Shown here in pieces: positions 1-8,749 of a stretch of 64,000 nucleotides of DNA. The stretch comes from CAVUQH01 sp963774445. GTDB taxonomy: Bacteria > Myxococcota_A > Polyangia > Haliangiales > Haliangiaceae. A model generated the notes under the pieces. It was not told the DNA's origin. It saw only the letters and a list, made by a program, of their open reading frames with translations, and did not search any database. Location of the stretch: the NCBI GenBank assembly GCA_963774445.1, contig CAVZFC010000019.1:1984001-2048000 (forward strand). The letters are read 5' to 3'. Within the stretch, counting starts at the first letter, position 1, and every line of letters begins with the position of its first letter. Position numbers and translations under genes: made by a program.

Positions 1-1470
1 GTCCGGGTTGCTGCGGCAGCCCTGGATGAACTTGACCGCCTTGCCGTAGTCCGACTCGTCCCAGCTGCTCTCGTCGAGGCCGTCCACGTCGGGCGGCATC
101 CAGAAGGTGTGCTGGAACGACCGGTAGGCCGGCGTGGTGATGTTGGTCCACGAGGAGTCCTCGCCGACCAGGCGGTCGATCCAGCTGCCCATCCACCGGT
201 CGTTGGCGCCGATGCGGTGGCAGCGGGTGCAGGCGGCGGCCTCTGGGCTGACCAGCTGCTTGGGCATGGTCCAGCCCTGGCCGGCGCGGTTGACGACCGA
301 GTAGGGCGCGTCGTTGTAGCCGAGGACGAAGTCGTCGTTCTGGCCCATCTTGGGCACCACTGCGTCGCCGTTGGCGTCGACCGCCTGGTCGATCCACGGC
401 GAGTGGATGAACGGATCGGTCGAGTGGCAGCGGGCGCACTCGATGCCGCTGCCGATGCCGCCGTGGATCCCTTCCCACAGGCTGGCCGACTGCTGCGGCG
501 ACGCCTCGGAGTCGACCGTGTCGCCCGGGTGCGGCACGTGGAGGCCGTCGGTGCGCGAGTAGAGCGCGTTCTGGAAGTAGCAGGTCTTACCCGTGTACGG
601 GTTGTGACCGATCATGGCGATGTCGTTGTACGAGCCTTCCTCGCTCTTGGCCTTGCGGCAGAGGAGCACCCAGTGCGTGCCCTGCTCGTTGGTGCGGCTG
701 GCGACGCGGGGGCCGTTGGTCCGGCCCGACACCGCGGTCGGCTCGCACAGGCTGTAGATGTACTGCGGGTTGTCGCACTGGTTGACCTGCGTCTCCGGGC
801 GGGTGACGTTGCCGGCCTCGTCGGTCACCGTCGTCGGCAACACGGTCGAGTCGAGGCAGTCGTAGGTCGAGTAGTCGCCGTCGCCGAGCTTTTCGAAGAA
901 CGGGATCTCGCCCAACTCGGCCACGCACAACTCGGCGTAGGCGGTGGTCGAGGCGATGTTCTCCTCGGTCTCGCCGTCGAACTTGCCGTCGCCGCCGGTG
1001 TTGTCCAGGGCGCGGCGAATGTCGAACGAGTGGGCGGCGACCACGCCGTCGGTGCCCATCAGACAGACGTCGATGACGTACTCACCGGCGGCGGCGTCGG
1101 CCAGCATCTCCGGCGTCGGCTCCGGCATCTCCAGCCACGAGGTGTCGTAGATGCCGTGGAACATCTGCTCCTGCACCTGCGGGCCGAGCCAGGTCGGCTT
1201 GCGGGCGTCGGCGACCTTGCGATCGTCGATGCGATCGATGCCGGCGGCGTCGCGGCTGCAGTCGAGCTGGTCGATCTCGCCACGGCGAACGCGCGCGTGC
1301 AGGGTCTCGCCAGCCGACAGGCCGTGCGAGTAGGTGACGAGGATGCGCTTGGCGGCGGCGTCGTAGCCGACGCCCAGCTCGGGGCGCGACGACGACGAGC
1401 AGCCGGCGGCGCAGGCCAGGGCGAGGATCGCCGAGAGGCGGGGGGAGGGGATCGGACGGTGGGATCTCAT
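1..1470 (-). CDS. Dihaem cytochrome c-like lipoprotein (3' end cut by window edge)
   Basis: The frame is open for all 490 codons from the ATG at 1470 to the window edge, so the C-terminus is missing. The N-terminus is a short lipoprotein signal with Cys24 after Ala-Ala-Gly, predicting an outer- or periplasm-facing lipid anchor. Two CxxCH motifs (CARCH at residues 345-349, CTRCH at 414-418) are the classic covalent haem c sites, so the protein probably carries two haems and acts in periplasmic electron transfer. The roughly 320 residues before the first motif are not recognised. It is transcribed divergently from imuA, with about 300 bp between them. The redox partner and function are unknown; haem attachment is inferred from motif only. 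Confidence 0.75.
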   Translation of the reverse strand, partial: MRSHRPIPSPRLSAILALACAAGCSSSSRPELGVGYDAAAKRILVTYSHGLSAGETLHARVRRGEIDQLDCSRDAAGIDRIDDRKVADARKPTWLGPQVQEQMFHGIYDTSWLEMPEPTPEMLADAAAGEYVIDVCLMGTDGVVAAHSFDIRRALDNTGGDGKFDGETEENIASTTAYAELCVAELGEIPFFEKLGDGDYSTYDCLDSTVLPTTVTDEAGNVTRPETQVNQCDNPQYIYSLCEPTAVSGRTNGPRVASRTNEQGTHWVLLCRKAKSEEGSYNDIAMIGHNPYTGKTCYFQNALYSRTDGLHVPHPGDTVDSEASPQQSASLWEGIHGGIGSGIECARCHSTDPFIHSPWIDQAVDANGDAVVPKMGQNDDFVLGYNDAPYSVVNRAGQGWTMPKQLVSPEAAACTRCHRIGANDRWMGSWIDRLVGEDSSWTNITTPAYRSFQHTFWMPPDVDGLDESSWDESDYGKAVKFIQGCRSNPD

Positions 1471-1729
1471 CGGGGTCTCTCTGCTTGCAGGGGTGAAAGC
1501 GGCTCCGGTGGAGTCCGGGCCTGGTGCAAGGTCCGGACCATGGCAAGACGACTTGCCGCCTGCGGGCGGTGAGGTAGGCCGGCTGACGAATCGGTGCCGG
1601 ACCTGGGGGCGATCGCAGACAACTCCTTCCGATCGCCGGCAGACCAAAGTCCCTGCCGGCAACCCGCTCTGCCGGCTAGCAGCCCCGCGTGCGGGGGAAG
1701 GCCGGGGAGGGACCGCAACAGCGAAGGGC
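1471..1729. other. Intergenic region between dihaem lipoprotein and imuA promoter
   Basis: About 260 bases without a credible gene. They hold several GC-rich inverted stretches, for example the CCCGCGTGCGGGG hairpin near 1684-1696, and should contain the promoter of the leftward lipoprotein gene. No riboswitch, tRNA or small RNA could be recognised. The open frames that cross it change codon character and have no ribosome binding site. Confidence 0.5.
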
Positions 1730-1775
1730 TTGACGAAAAAATCACTCCCGGGTAACTGAACAGTTGTACAGTTAC
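1730..1775 (+). promoter_or_regulatory. imuA promoter with LexA operator over the -10 region
   Basis: TTGACG (1730-1735) and TAACTG (1753-1758), 17 bases apart, form a sigma-70-like promoter. The sequence at 1755-1771, read on the minus strand, is CTGTACAACTGTTCAGT. It fits the Myxococcus xanthus LexA box CTRHAMRYBYGTTCAGS at 15 of 17 positions as I recall that consensus. A wider palindrome GTAACTG-N10-CAGTTAC spans 1752-1775. The operator covers the -10 element and the predicted start point, so repression by LexA and induction by DNA damage are expected. Confidence 0.7.
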
Positions 1776-1778
1776 GCT

Positions 1779-2420
1779 ATGGCGGGGACCCTCACAGACC
1801 TTCTGTCGGCGGCGCATGTCCGGCAGGCCGGACAACTCGAGAGCGAGCCGCGGCCCGCGCTGGATCTATGGAGCCGCGCCAACCTGTCCGGCCGGCTGGT
1901 CGAGATCTCGGCGGCCGGTCCGGCGGCCGCGCTGACCGCGGCGGTCGGGCTGGTGTACGAGACCCAGTGTGCGGGCGATCCGGTCGCCTGGATCACCACC
2001 CTCCGCTCCACCTTTTATCCGCCCGATGTCGCCGACGCCGGCGTTAACCTGGCGTCGCTGGCGGTGGTGCGCGCGCCCGACGGCCGGATCGCGGCGCGCG
2101 CCGCCGACCGGCTGATCCGCTCCGGCGCGTTCGGCCTGATCGTCCTCGACCTGCCGGGCGAGGCGCACATCGCCACCGCTCAGCAGGGGCGCCTCGTCTC
2201 GCTGGCGCAGAAGCACGACACCGCGCTGGTCTGCGTCACCGCCAAGGCCGCCGACGCGCCGTCGATCGGATCGATGGTGTCGCTGCGGGTCGAGGCCCAG
2301 CGCCTGGCCGGTGGCGCGCCCGGCCGCTACCGCTGTCGCTTTCGCGCGCTCAAGGACAAGCAGCGCGGTCCCGGCTGGGAGCACGCGGAGGAGGTCCGTG
2401 GACCGGCTGGCCTGCGTTGA
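1779..2420 (+). CDS. imuA: ImuA, SulA/RecA-like SOS mutagenesis accessory protein
   Basis: A 213-residue protein at the head of an imuA-imuB-dnaE2 cassette. ImuA is a RecA-like, non-polymerase partner needed for error-prone translesion synthesis by DnaE2. The central part has the expected alternating hydrophobic strands (GAFGLIVLDLPG, then TALVCVTAKA) of the RecA/SulA fold. I chose the ATG at 1779; an in-frame TTG at 1764 lies inside the operator and would lengthen the protein by five residues. The ATG is only about 14 bases from the predicted transcription start and has no Shine-Dalgarno sequence. The stop overlaps the GTG of imuB by 20 bases, implying coupled translation. Confidence 0.82.
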   Translation: MAGTLTDLLSAAHVRQAGQLESEPRPALDLWSRANLSGRLVEISAAGPAAALTAAVGLVYETQCAGDPVAWITTLRSTFYPPDVADAGVNLASLAVVRAPDGRIAARAADRLIRSGAFGLIVLDLPGEAHIATAQQGRLVSLAQKHDTALVCVTAKAADAPSIGSMVSLRVEAQRLAGGAPGRYRCRFRALKDKQRGPGWEHAEEVRGPAGLR

Positions 2421-3899
2421 TCTGCCGGCGTTTCCGCTGCAGCTGCTCTGCCGCCGGCACTCCGACTGGGCCCGCCATCCGGTGGTGGTGGTCAACGTTG
2501 ACGAGCCGACCGGCGTCATTCTGTGGGCCAACGAGGCGGCGCGGGCCGCGCGCATCCTGCCCGGCCACCGCTACGCCAGCGGGCTGGCGCTGGCCTCGGA
2601 GCTGCGCGCCGGCGAGGTGCCGGCGGTCGAGATCCAGGCCGGCATCGAGGAGGTGATGGCGATCCTCCGCGACTTCTCTCCCGGCGTCGACCCGTGCTCG
2701 GGGCAGCCGGGGGTGTTCTGGCTCGACGGCAGTGGGCTGGGCCGACTGTTTCCGTCGATGGGCGCGTGGGGGCGGCGGATCGATCGCGCGCTGGGCCGCG
2801 CCGGGCTGCGTGGCGCGGTCACGGTCGGCTTCACCCGCTTCGCCACCTACGCGGTGGCGCGCGCCGCCGGCCGCGGCGTGATCACCTTCGACCGCGCCGC
2901 CGACGAGCGCGAGGCCGCGCGGCGGGTGCCGCTCGAGCGTCTCGATCTCGAGCCGGCGCTGCGCGACGCGCTGGCCCGGCTGGGGGTGACCACGCTGGGT
3001 GGCTTCTTGCGCCTGCCGCCGGGCGGCTTGCTCGAGCGCTTCGGCAACGAGGCCCACCGCCTGCACCGCTTGGCCGCCGGCGAGCGCTGGGATCCGCTGC
3101 AGCCGGCGCGCGCCCCCGAGCCGCTCGAGCGATCGATCTACCTCGACGATGGCGAGCGCGACGCCGAGCGCCTGTTGTTCACGGTCAAGCGGCTGCTCGA
3201 TCAGCTACTGGCCCAGCTGGCGCAAGAACAAGGCGGCGCTGGCCACGCTGTTCCTCGAGCTCACCTACGAGCGCAGCGGCAAGAAGCGCCTGGACGCCAT
3301 CCGCCCGGCCGAGCCGACGCTCGACGTGCGCGCGCTGCTGTCGCTGGTCCACCTGCGCCTCGAGTCGGAGCCGCCGCGCGCCGCGGTCAAAGAGGTGCTG
3401 ATCTCGGCCGAGGAGGTGCCCGCCACCCACGAGCAGCTCAGCCTGTGGAGCCAGCGCCCGCGCCGCGATTTGCGCGCCGCCGCCGAGGCGTTCGCGCGCA
3501 TCCGCGCCGAGCTGGGCAACGACGCCATCGTCCGCGCCACCCTGCGCGAGGGGCACCTGCCCGAGGCGCGCTACGGCTGGGAGCCGCTGGCCGCGCCGGT
3601 CATGCCCGAGCCGCGCGCGGCGCCGGCGCTGCGCCCGATGATCCGCCGGGTGCGCCGGGCGCCGCAGCTTCTGCCGGCGCAGTCGAGCCACGTGCGCGAC
3701 GATGGCTGGCTCTTGCGCGGGCTCGAGCACGGCGCGGTGACCCACATCGTCGGGCCGTACGTGGTGTTCCGGAGGCTGGTGGGCGGGCGACGAGATCCAC
3801 CGCGAGTACCACTTCGCCGAGACCCGCAACGGCGAGTGCCTGTGGGTCTACTACGACCGCAAGCGGCGGCGCTGGTTCCTCCACGGCCAGGTCGAGTGA
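2401..3899 (+). CDS. imuB: ImuB, inactive Y-family polymerase (two frame breaks)
   Basis: ImuB is the Y-family-like adaptor that links DnaE2 to the sliding clamp; the family lacks the catalytic acidic residues. Translation from GTG 2401 gives a recognisable N-terminal half (ACVDLPAFPLQLL, then FWLDGSGLGRLFP). The coding signal moves frame near 3221: KAALATLFLELTYE continues one frame over, consistent with loss of two bases in a GCGC run. Near 3766 a second change, consistent with one extra T, leads to the last segment (DEIHREYHFAETRNG) ending at TGA 3897. The net length of 1499 bases fits a -2 and a +1 change to a gene of about 500 codons. It is either a sequencing artefact or a recently broken gene; dnaE2 starts seven bases later. 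Confidence 0.8.
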
Positions 3900-3906
3900 G
3901 GGCGCC

Positions 3907-6900
3907 GTGTACGCCGCCCTCTTTTGCAAGAGCAACTTCTCCTTCCTCGAAGGGGCCAGCCACCCCGACGAGCTGATCGAGGAGGCGCACGTCCAGGGCG
4001 TGCGCGCGCTGGCGCTGGTCGACCGCGACGGCGTCTACGGCGTGGTCCGCGCCCACGTCAAGGCGCGCGAGCTGGGCGTGCACCTGATCATCGGCGCGCA
4101 GGTGACCGTCGACGACGGCACCAGCCTGGTGCTCCTGGCCGCCGACCGCGGCGGCTACGCCAACCTGTGCCGCCTGCTTACCCTCGGCCGGCGGCGCTGC
4201 GCCAAGGGCGCGTCGCAGGTGCGTTGGCCGGAGGTGTGCGCGCACGCCGAGGGGATGATCGCGCTGTGGGGCGGCGACGGCAGCGCCATCGCCGACGAGC
4301 CGGACGACGGTCGCCTTCGACCGCGTCGCCGCGCCGCTGGCCGCCGCCTTCGGCGACCGGCTGTACGTACTGGTCACCCGCCACCTGCGCGCCGAGGAGG
4401 TCGACACCGAGGCGCGGGTGCGCGCGCGCGCGGCCGCCCGCCGCCTGCCGGTCGCCGCCGCGGTCGAGGTGCTCTATCACTCGCGCAGCCGGCGGGCGCT
4501 GCAGGACGTGCTCACCTGCATCCGTCACAAGGTGACCCTGGCCACCGCCGGGCAGCTGACCCGCCCCAACGCCGAGCACGATCTGCAGGCGCCGCACGCG
4601 TTCGGCCGCCGCTTCGCCGACGACGCCGACGCGGTGGCGCGCACCCTGGAGATCGCCGGGCGCTGTCGCTTCTCCCTGGATGAATTGCGCTACGTCTACC
4701 CGTCCGAAGAGATGCCCGACGGCATGACCACCGCGGCATGGCTGCGCCAGCTGACGCTGGACGGCGCGCGCGGGCGCTACGGCGGCGTCGTCCCCGACGA
4801 CGTGCGCGCGCAGATCGAGACGGAGCTTCAGCTCATCGACGAGCTCGACTACTGCGGCTACTTCCTGACCATGTACGAGATCGTGCAGTTCTGCCGGCGC
4901 GAGGGGATCCTGTGCCAGGGGCGCGGCTCGGCGGCCAACTCGGCGGTCTGCTACTGCCTGGGCATCACCGCGGTCGACCCGGTGCGGATGAAGCTGCTCT
5001 TCGAGCGCTTCCTCAGCCGCGAGCGCGCCGAGCCGCCCGACATCGATCTCGACATCGAGCACGACCGCCGCGAGGAGGTGATCCAGCACGTCTACCGCAA
5101 GTACGGTCGCGACCGCGCGGCCATGGTCGCGGTGGTGATCCGCTACCGGCCCAAGTCGGCGGTGCGCGACGTGGGCAAGGCGCTGGGCATTCCGCTCACG
5201 TCACTCGACCGGACGGCCAAGCTGCTCGGCCGCTACGATCAGGTGTTGCCCGAGACGCTGGCCACCGCTGGGTTGTCGGGCGGCGCCGCCCACGAGCACC
5301 TCTTGCGGCTGGCCAACGAGATCCTCGACTTCCCGCGCCACCTGTCGATCCACCCCGGCGGCTTTCTCCTCGGCCACGAGCCGGTGCACGACATCGTGCC
5401 GATCGAAAACGGCGCTATGGCCGACCGCACGGTGATCCAGTGGGACAAGGACGACCTGGAGGACCTGGGATTGTTCAAGGTCGATCTGCTCGGCCTGGGC
5501 GCGCTGCACCAGCTGCACCGCTGCTTCGATCTGCTCGCCCGACACCGCGGCGTCGACCTCGACATGGCGCGCATCCCGGCCGACGATCCGGATACCTACG
5601 ACATGATCTGCCGCGCCGACACCGTGGGCGTGTTCCAGATCGAGAGCCGCGCGCAGATGTCGATGCTGCCGCGCCTGCGCCCGCGCTACTTCTACGACCT
5701 GGTGATCGAGGTCAGCATCGTCCGTCCGGGGCCGATTACCGGCGGCATGGTCCACCCCTACCTGCGCCGAAGAAACGGCGAGGAAGAGGTGATCTATCCC
5801 CATGAGAGCCTGCGCCCGGTGCTGGAGAAGACCCTGGGCGTGCCGCTGTTCCAGGAGCAGGTGATGAAGCTGGCGATGGTCGCCGCCGACTACACCCCGG
5901 GCGAGGCCGACCAGCTGCGCCGCGACATGGCCGCCTGGCGCCGCTCGGGGCGGATCGAGAAGCACCGCCAGCGGCTGATCTCGCGCATGACGCAAAAGGG
6001 GATCGCGCCGGAGTTTGCCGAGCGAGTGTTCGAGCAGATCCGCGGCTTCGGCGAGTACGGCTTTCCCGAGTCGCACGCCGCCAGCTTCGCCCTGATCGCC
6101 TACGCCACCGCGTGGATGCGCTGTCACTACGCCGCCGAGTTCTGCTGCTCGCTGCTCAACGCCCAGCCGATGGGCTTCTACTCGCCGGCGACCATCGTCG
6201 GCGACGCCCAGCGCCACGGCGTCGAGGTGCGGCCGATCGACGTCGGCGCCAGCGGCTGGGACTGCACGCTGGAGCCGGCCGGCGGCGAGCATCTCGCGGT
6301 GCGCATGGGCCTGCGCTACGTCAAGGGGCTGGGCGCGGCCGACGGCGCGCGCATCCTCGAGGCGCGGGCGGCGCGGCCGTTCGACTCACTGGCCGACTTC
6401 GTCCGCCGCACGCACCTTCTGGAAAAGCACCAGACCCGGCTGGCCGAGGCGGGCGCCTTCGGCTGCTTCGGCGCCAGCCGCCGCGACGCGCTGTGGCAGG
6501 TGCGCGGGCTGGTGGCGGCGCAGGACGACACGTTGCGCCTGCCGGGCGGCGACGGCGACGGCACGCCCGCCTTCGCCGGCCTCGACCAGCTCGACACCGT
6601 GCTGTGGGACTACGCCGCCAGCGAGCACAGCGTGCGCGACCATCCGCTGGGCCCATTGCGCAACGTCCTTCGCGCCCAGCGGTTGCCCGACGCCCGCACC
6701 GTGCAGCGCCTGCGCGACGGCCAGCGCGTGCGCTACGCCGGCATCGTCATCTGTCGCCAGCGCCCCGGCACCGCCGGCGGCGTCACCTTCATGACCCTGG
6801 AAGACGAGACCGGCTTCGTCAACGTCGTCGTGTGGAAACAGGTCTTCGACCGCTACGCGATCATCGCCCGCACCCAGGCTTTTCTCGGCATCACCGGTCG

Positions 6901-7003
6901 CCTGCAGATCGACCAGGGAATCGTCCACCTGATCGCCGACCAGCTGTGGGTTCCCGACATCGGCGCCGTCCCGGTCGCGACCGCCAGCCACGACTTCCAC
7001 TGA
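3907..7003 (+). CDS. dnaE2: DnaE2, error-prone DNA polymerase III alpha subunit (one frame break)
   Basis: SOS-induced C-family polymerase that performs mutagenic translesion synthesis with ImuA and ImuB. From GTG 3907 the N-terminus reads as a DnaE2 PHP domain (SNFSFLEGASHPDEL). One extra base near 4309 (GACGACGG where GACGACG is expected) moves the frame; the rest, VAFDRVAAPL onward, is open to the stop at 7001. Catalytic acids are visible in PPDIDLDIEHDRR and in FKVDLLGLG, and the OB-fold region lies near the C-terminus (TFMTLEDETGFVNVVVWK). The 3097-base span equals 1032 codons plus one base, normal for DnaE2. It is the third gene of the LexA-controlled cassette. Confidence 0.88.
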
Positions 7004-7023
7004 ACATAGTAGACTGATGGCGG

Positions 7024-7524
7024 ATGGGAATCCGCGATCGAAAGCCGCGGCCGCCGAGGTCGCGCTACATCACGGCCGAGGGGGCGCGCATCATGGCCGC
7101 CGAGCTCGAGCAGTTGCTCCGCGTCGAGCGGCCGCGGGTGACCCAGGAAGTGGCCGACGCGGCGGCCCAGGGCGATCGCTCCGAGAACGCCGAGTACATC
7201 TACGGCAAGAAGCGCTTGCGCGAGATCGACGGCCGGGTGCATTTCCTGACCAAACGGCTCGAGGTGCTGACCGTCGTCAGCGAGCCTCCGTCCCAGCCCG
7301 ACCGGGTCTTCTTCGGTGCCTGGGTCATGCTGGAGGACGAGGAGGGCGACGAGGTCGAGTACCGCATCGTCGGCCCGGACGAGAGCAACGCCACCTCCCG
7401 CTGGATCAGCATGGACTCACCGATGGCCAAGGCGCTGATGGGCAAGCGCGAGGACGACGAGATCGTCGTGCGCGCGCCCAAGGGCGACGTCGTCTACACG
7501 GTCGTCGGTATCCGCTACGCCTGA
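7024..7524 (+). CDS. greB: GreB, transcript cleavage / elongation factor
   Basis: A 166-residue Gre factor that reactivates backtracked RNA polymerase by stimulating cleavage of the nascent RNA through the secondary channel. The N-terminal coiled coil carries the conserved tip GDRSENAEYIYGKKR, with the Asp and Glu that position the second metal ion; the YIYGKKRLREID continuation is more GreB- than GreA-like. The C-terminal FKBP-like domain follows (MDSPMAKALMGKREDDE). It starts 20 bases after dnaE2, so it may be read by the SOS transcript, or have its own promoter inside dnaE2. Confidence 0.85.
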   Translation: MGIRDRKPRPPRSRYITAEGARIMAAELEQLLRVERPRVTQEVADAAAQGDRSENAEYIYGKKRLREIDGRVHFLTKRLEVLTVVSEPPSQPDRVFFGAWVMLEDEEGDEVEYRIVGPDESNATSRWISMDSPMAKALMGKREDDEIVVRAPKGDVVYTVVGIRYA

Positions 7525-7525
7525 G

Positions 7526-8110
7526 CTACGATCGCCCATCGGCGCCGCAGGCCTCGCGGGCCCCGCGGGTGTTCATCATCGCCAGGGCGACGATCGGCCA
7601 GGGCAGGGCGATGATCGAGTAGCCGAGGCGGGGCAGCACGAGGCTGTCGAACACCCGGCCGCCCAGGTGCCCGGTCATGCCGAACAGCGGCACGACCACG
7701 TCCGCCACCGCCAGGACGATCGCCGCCACGCCGTAGATCGTCATCAGGCGCGGCGCCGACGACCGGTAGCGCACCGCGCTGATGCCGCCGACGAGGTGCA
7801 GGACGAACACCGCGAGTGACGCGAACATGCTCGCGTACAGCCAGATGCCGGCGATCCCCAACGAGCTGACCGAGATGTCCCATCGGTCGAGATCGCTCAG
7901 CGGTCCCAAGCTCATGCTCATCGACATCAGCAGGCCCAGGCAGGCAAAGACAATCGCCAGGATGCCGATGACCCGCGGCGTCGCCGAGCGGCTGGGCGGA
8001 AGCGGCGCCGGCGGATAGCCCATGGGCGGATAGCCCCGGGGCTCGTGCCCCGGCGGTGGCCGGTATCCGGGTTGGTAGCCGCCGGGCGGCGGGCTCGAGG
8101 GCGGGTACAT
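7526..8110 (-). CDS. Four-helix membrane protein with proline/glycine/tyrosine-rich head
   Basis: The protein has about 194 residues. The first 45 are rich in Pro, Gly and Tyr (GYQPGYRPPPGHEPRG), followed by about four hydrophobic segments (VIGILAIVFACLGLLMS, LYASMFASLAVFVLHLV, IYGVAAIVLAVADVVV, IALPWPIVALAMM). The ATG at 8110 is preferred to an upstream GTG because it begins the Pro-rich run. Such Pro-rich-head membrane proteins are common in myxobacteria, and no function can be assigned. It converges with greB with one base between the stops. Confidence 0.6.
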   Translation of the reverse strand: MYPPSSPPPGGYQPGYRPPPGHEPRGYPPMGYPPAPLPPSRSATPRVIGILAIVFACLGLLMSMSMSLGPLSDLDRWDISVSSLGIAGIWLYASMFASLAVFVLHLVGGISAVRYRSSAPRLMTIYGVAAIVLAVADVVVPLFGMTGHLGGRVFDSLVLPRLGYSIIALPWPIVALAMMNTRGAREACGADGRS

Positions 8111-8154
8111 GATCACGGCATACACCAGCCCCGCGGCCGAGGCCAGCGCCGAGG

Positions 8155-8637
8155 CTACCAGGTGAGCTCGAGCACTCCCGGTGACGGCGGCGAGAAGTCG
8201 CTACCCCAGCTGGAGACGATGTCTTCGGCGGTCTCGTCGTGGCCGCCGACGCCGTTGCCATCGCCCGCGCGATCTTCCCACCCTTCCAGGGCGATGCGCT
8301 TGTACGACTGTTGATCGTCGGTGACGTCGGCAAGATGCGGCATGGTCAGGGCGTCGGTGTGGTAGTCGGGGGAGCGGCACCGCCGAGGGCGGGGAGCTGA
8401 CCGTAGGCGTCGGTGTCCGCGAGGTAGTAGTCGTCCAATGCGATCGCATCGGCGGTGGGGTTGGCGAGCTCGATGAACTCGTAGAGCGCCACTTGCGAGT
8501 AGACCTCGGTCAGTAGCAGGTGGCTCGGCTCCGGTGGTGGCCCGGCGTCAGCCGGTGCGGCGTCAGCCGTGGCGTCCCAGCGCTCGTGTGCGCACCCCAC
8601 CTGGACCGTCGATACAGGCCAGAAGAATCAGCCTCAC
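8155..8637 (-). CDS. Lamin-tail-domain lipoprotein (two homopolymer frame breaks)
   Basis: Three pieces in successive frames form one small secreted protein. A GTG at 8637 opens a very short lipoprotein-like start (RLILLAC). An extra G in a GGGG run near 8600 leads to AHERWDATADAAP and a lamin tail core (LLLTEVYSQVALYEFIEL, then DDYYLADTDAYGQLP). An extra base in a run of five near 8371 leads to PDYHTDALTMPHLADV and the end, GVLELTW. Lamin tail domains are beta-sandwich modules on bacterial surface proteins; no catalytic part is present. Both breaks sit in homopolymers, so I treat this as one gene with sequence errors. Confidence 0.55.
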
Positions 8638-8749
8638 GCGCCGATCATCGCACGGCTCGCGCGGCCAACATCGTGAAAATGCTGTCGACACCGCGGGTTG
8701 CGGTCGATAGGGTGGCAACTGGGGGGCGCGTGGATCCGATGTGTAGGTG

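Noticed and set aside
1471..1729. Possible riboswitch upstream of the dihaem lipoprotein
   Set aside because: Several GC hairpins are present but no conserved core (cobalamin, SAM, c-di-GMP, TPP) could be recognised.
1764..1778. TTG start for imuA
   Set aside because: It lies inside the LexA operator at or before the predicted transcription start; the ATG at 1779 is better placed.
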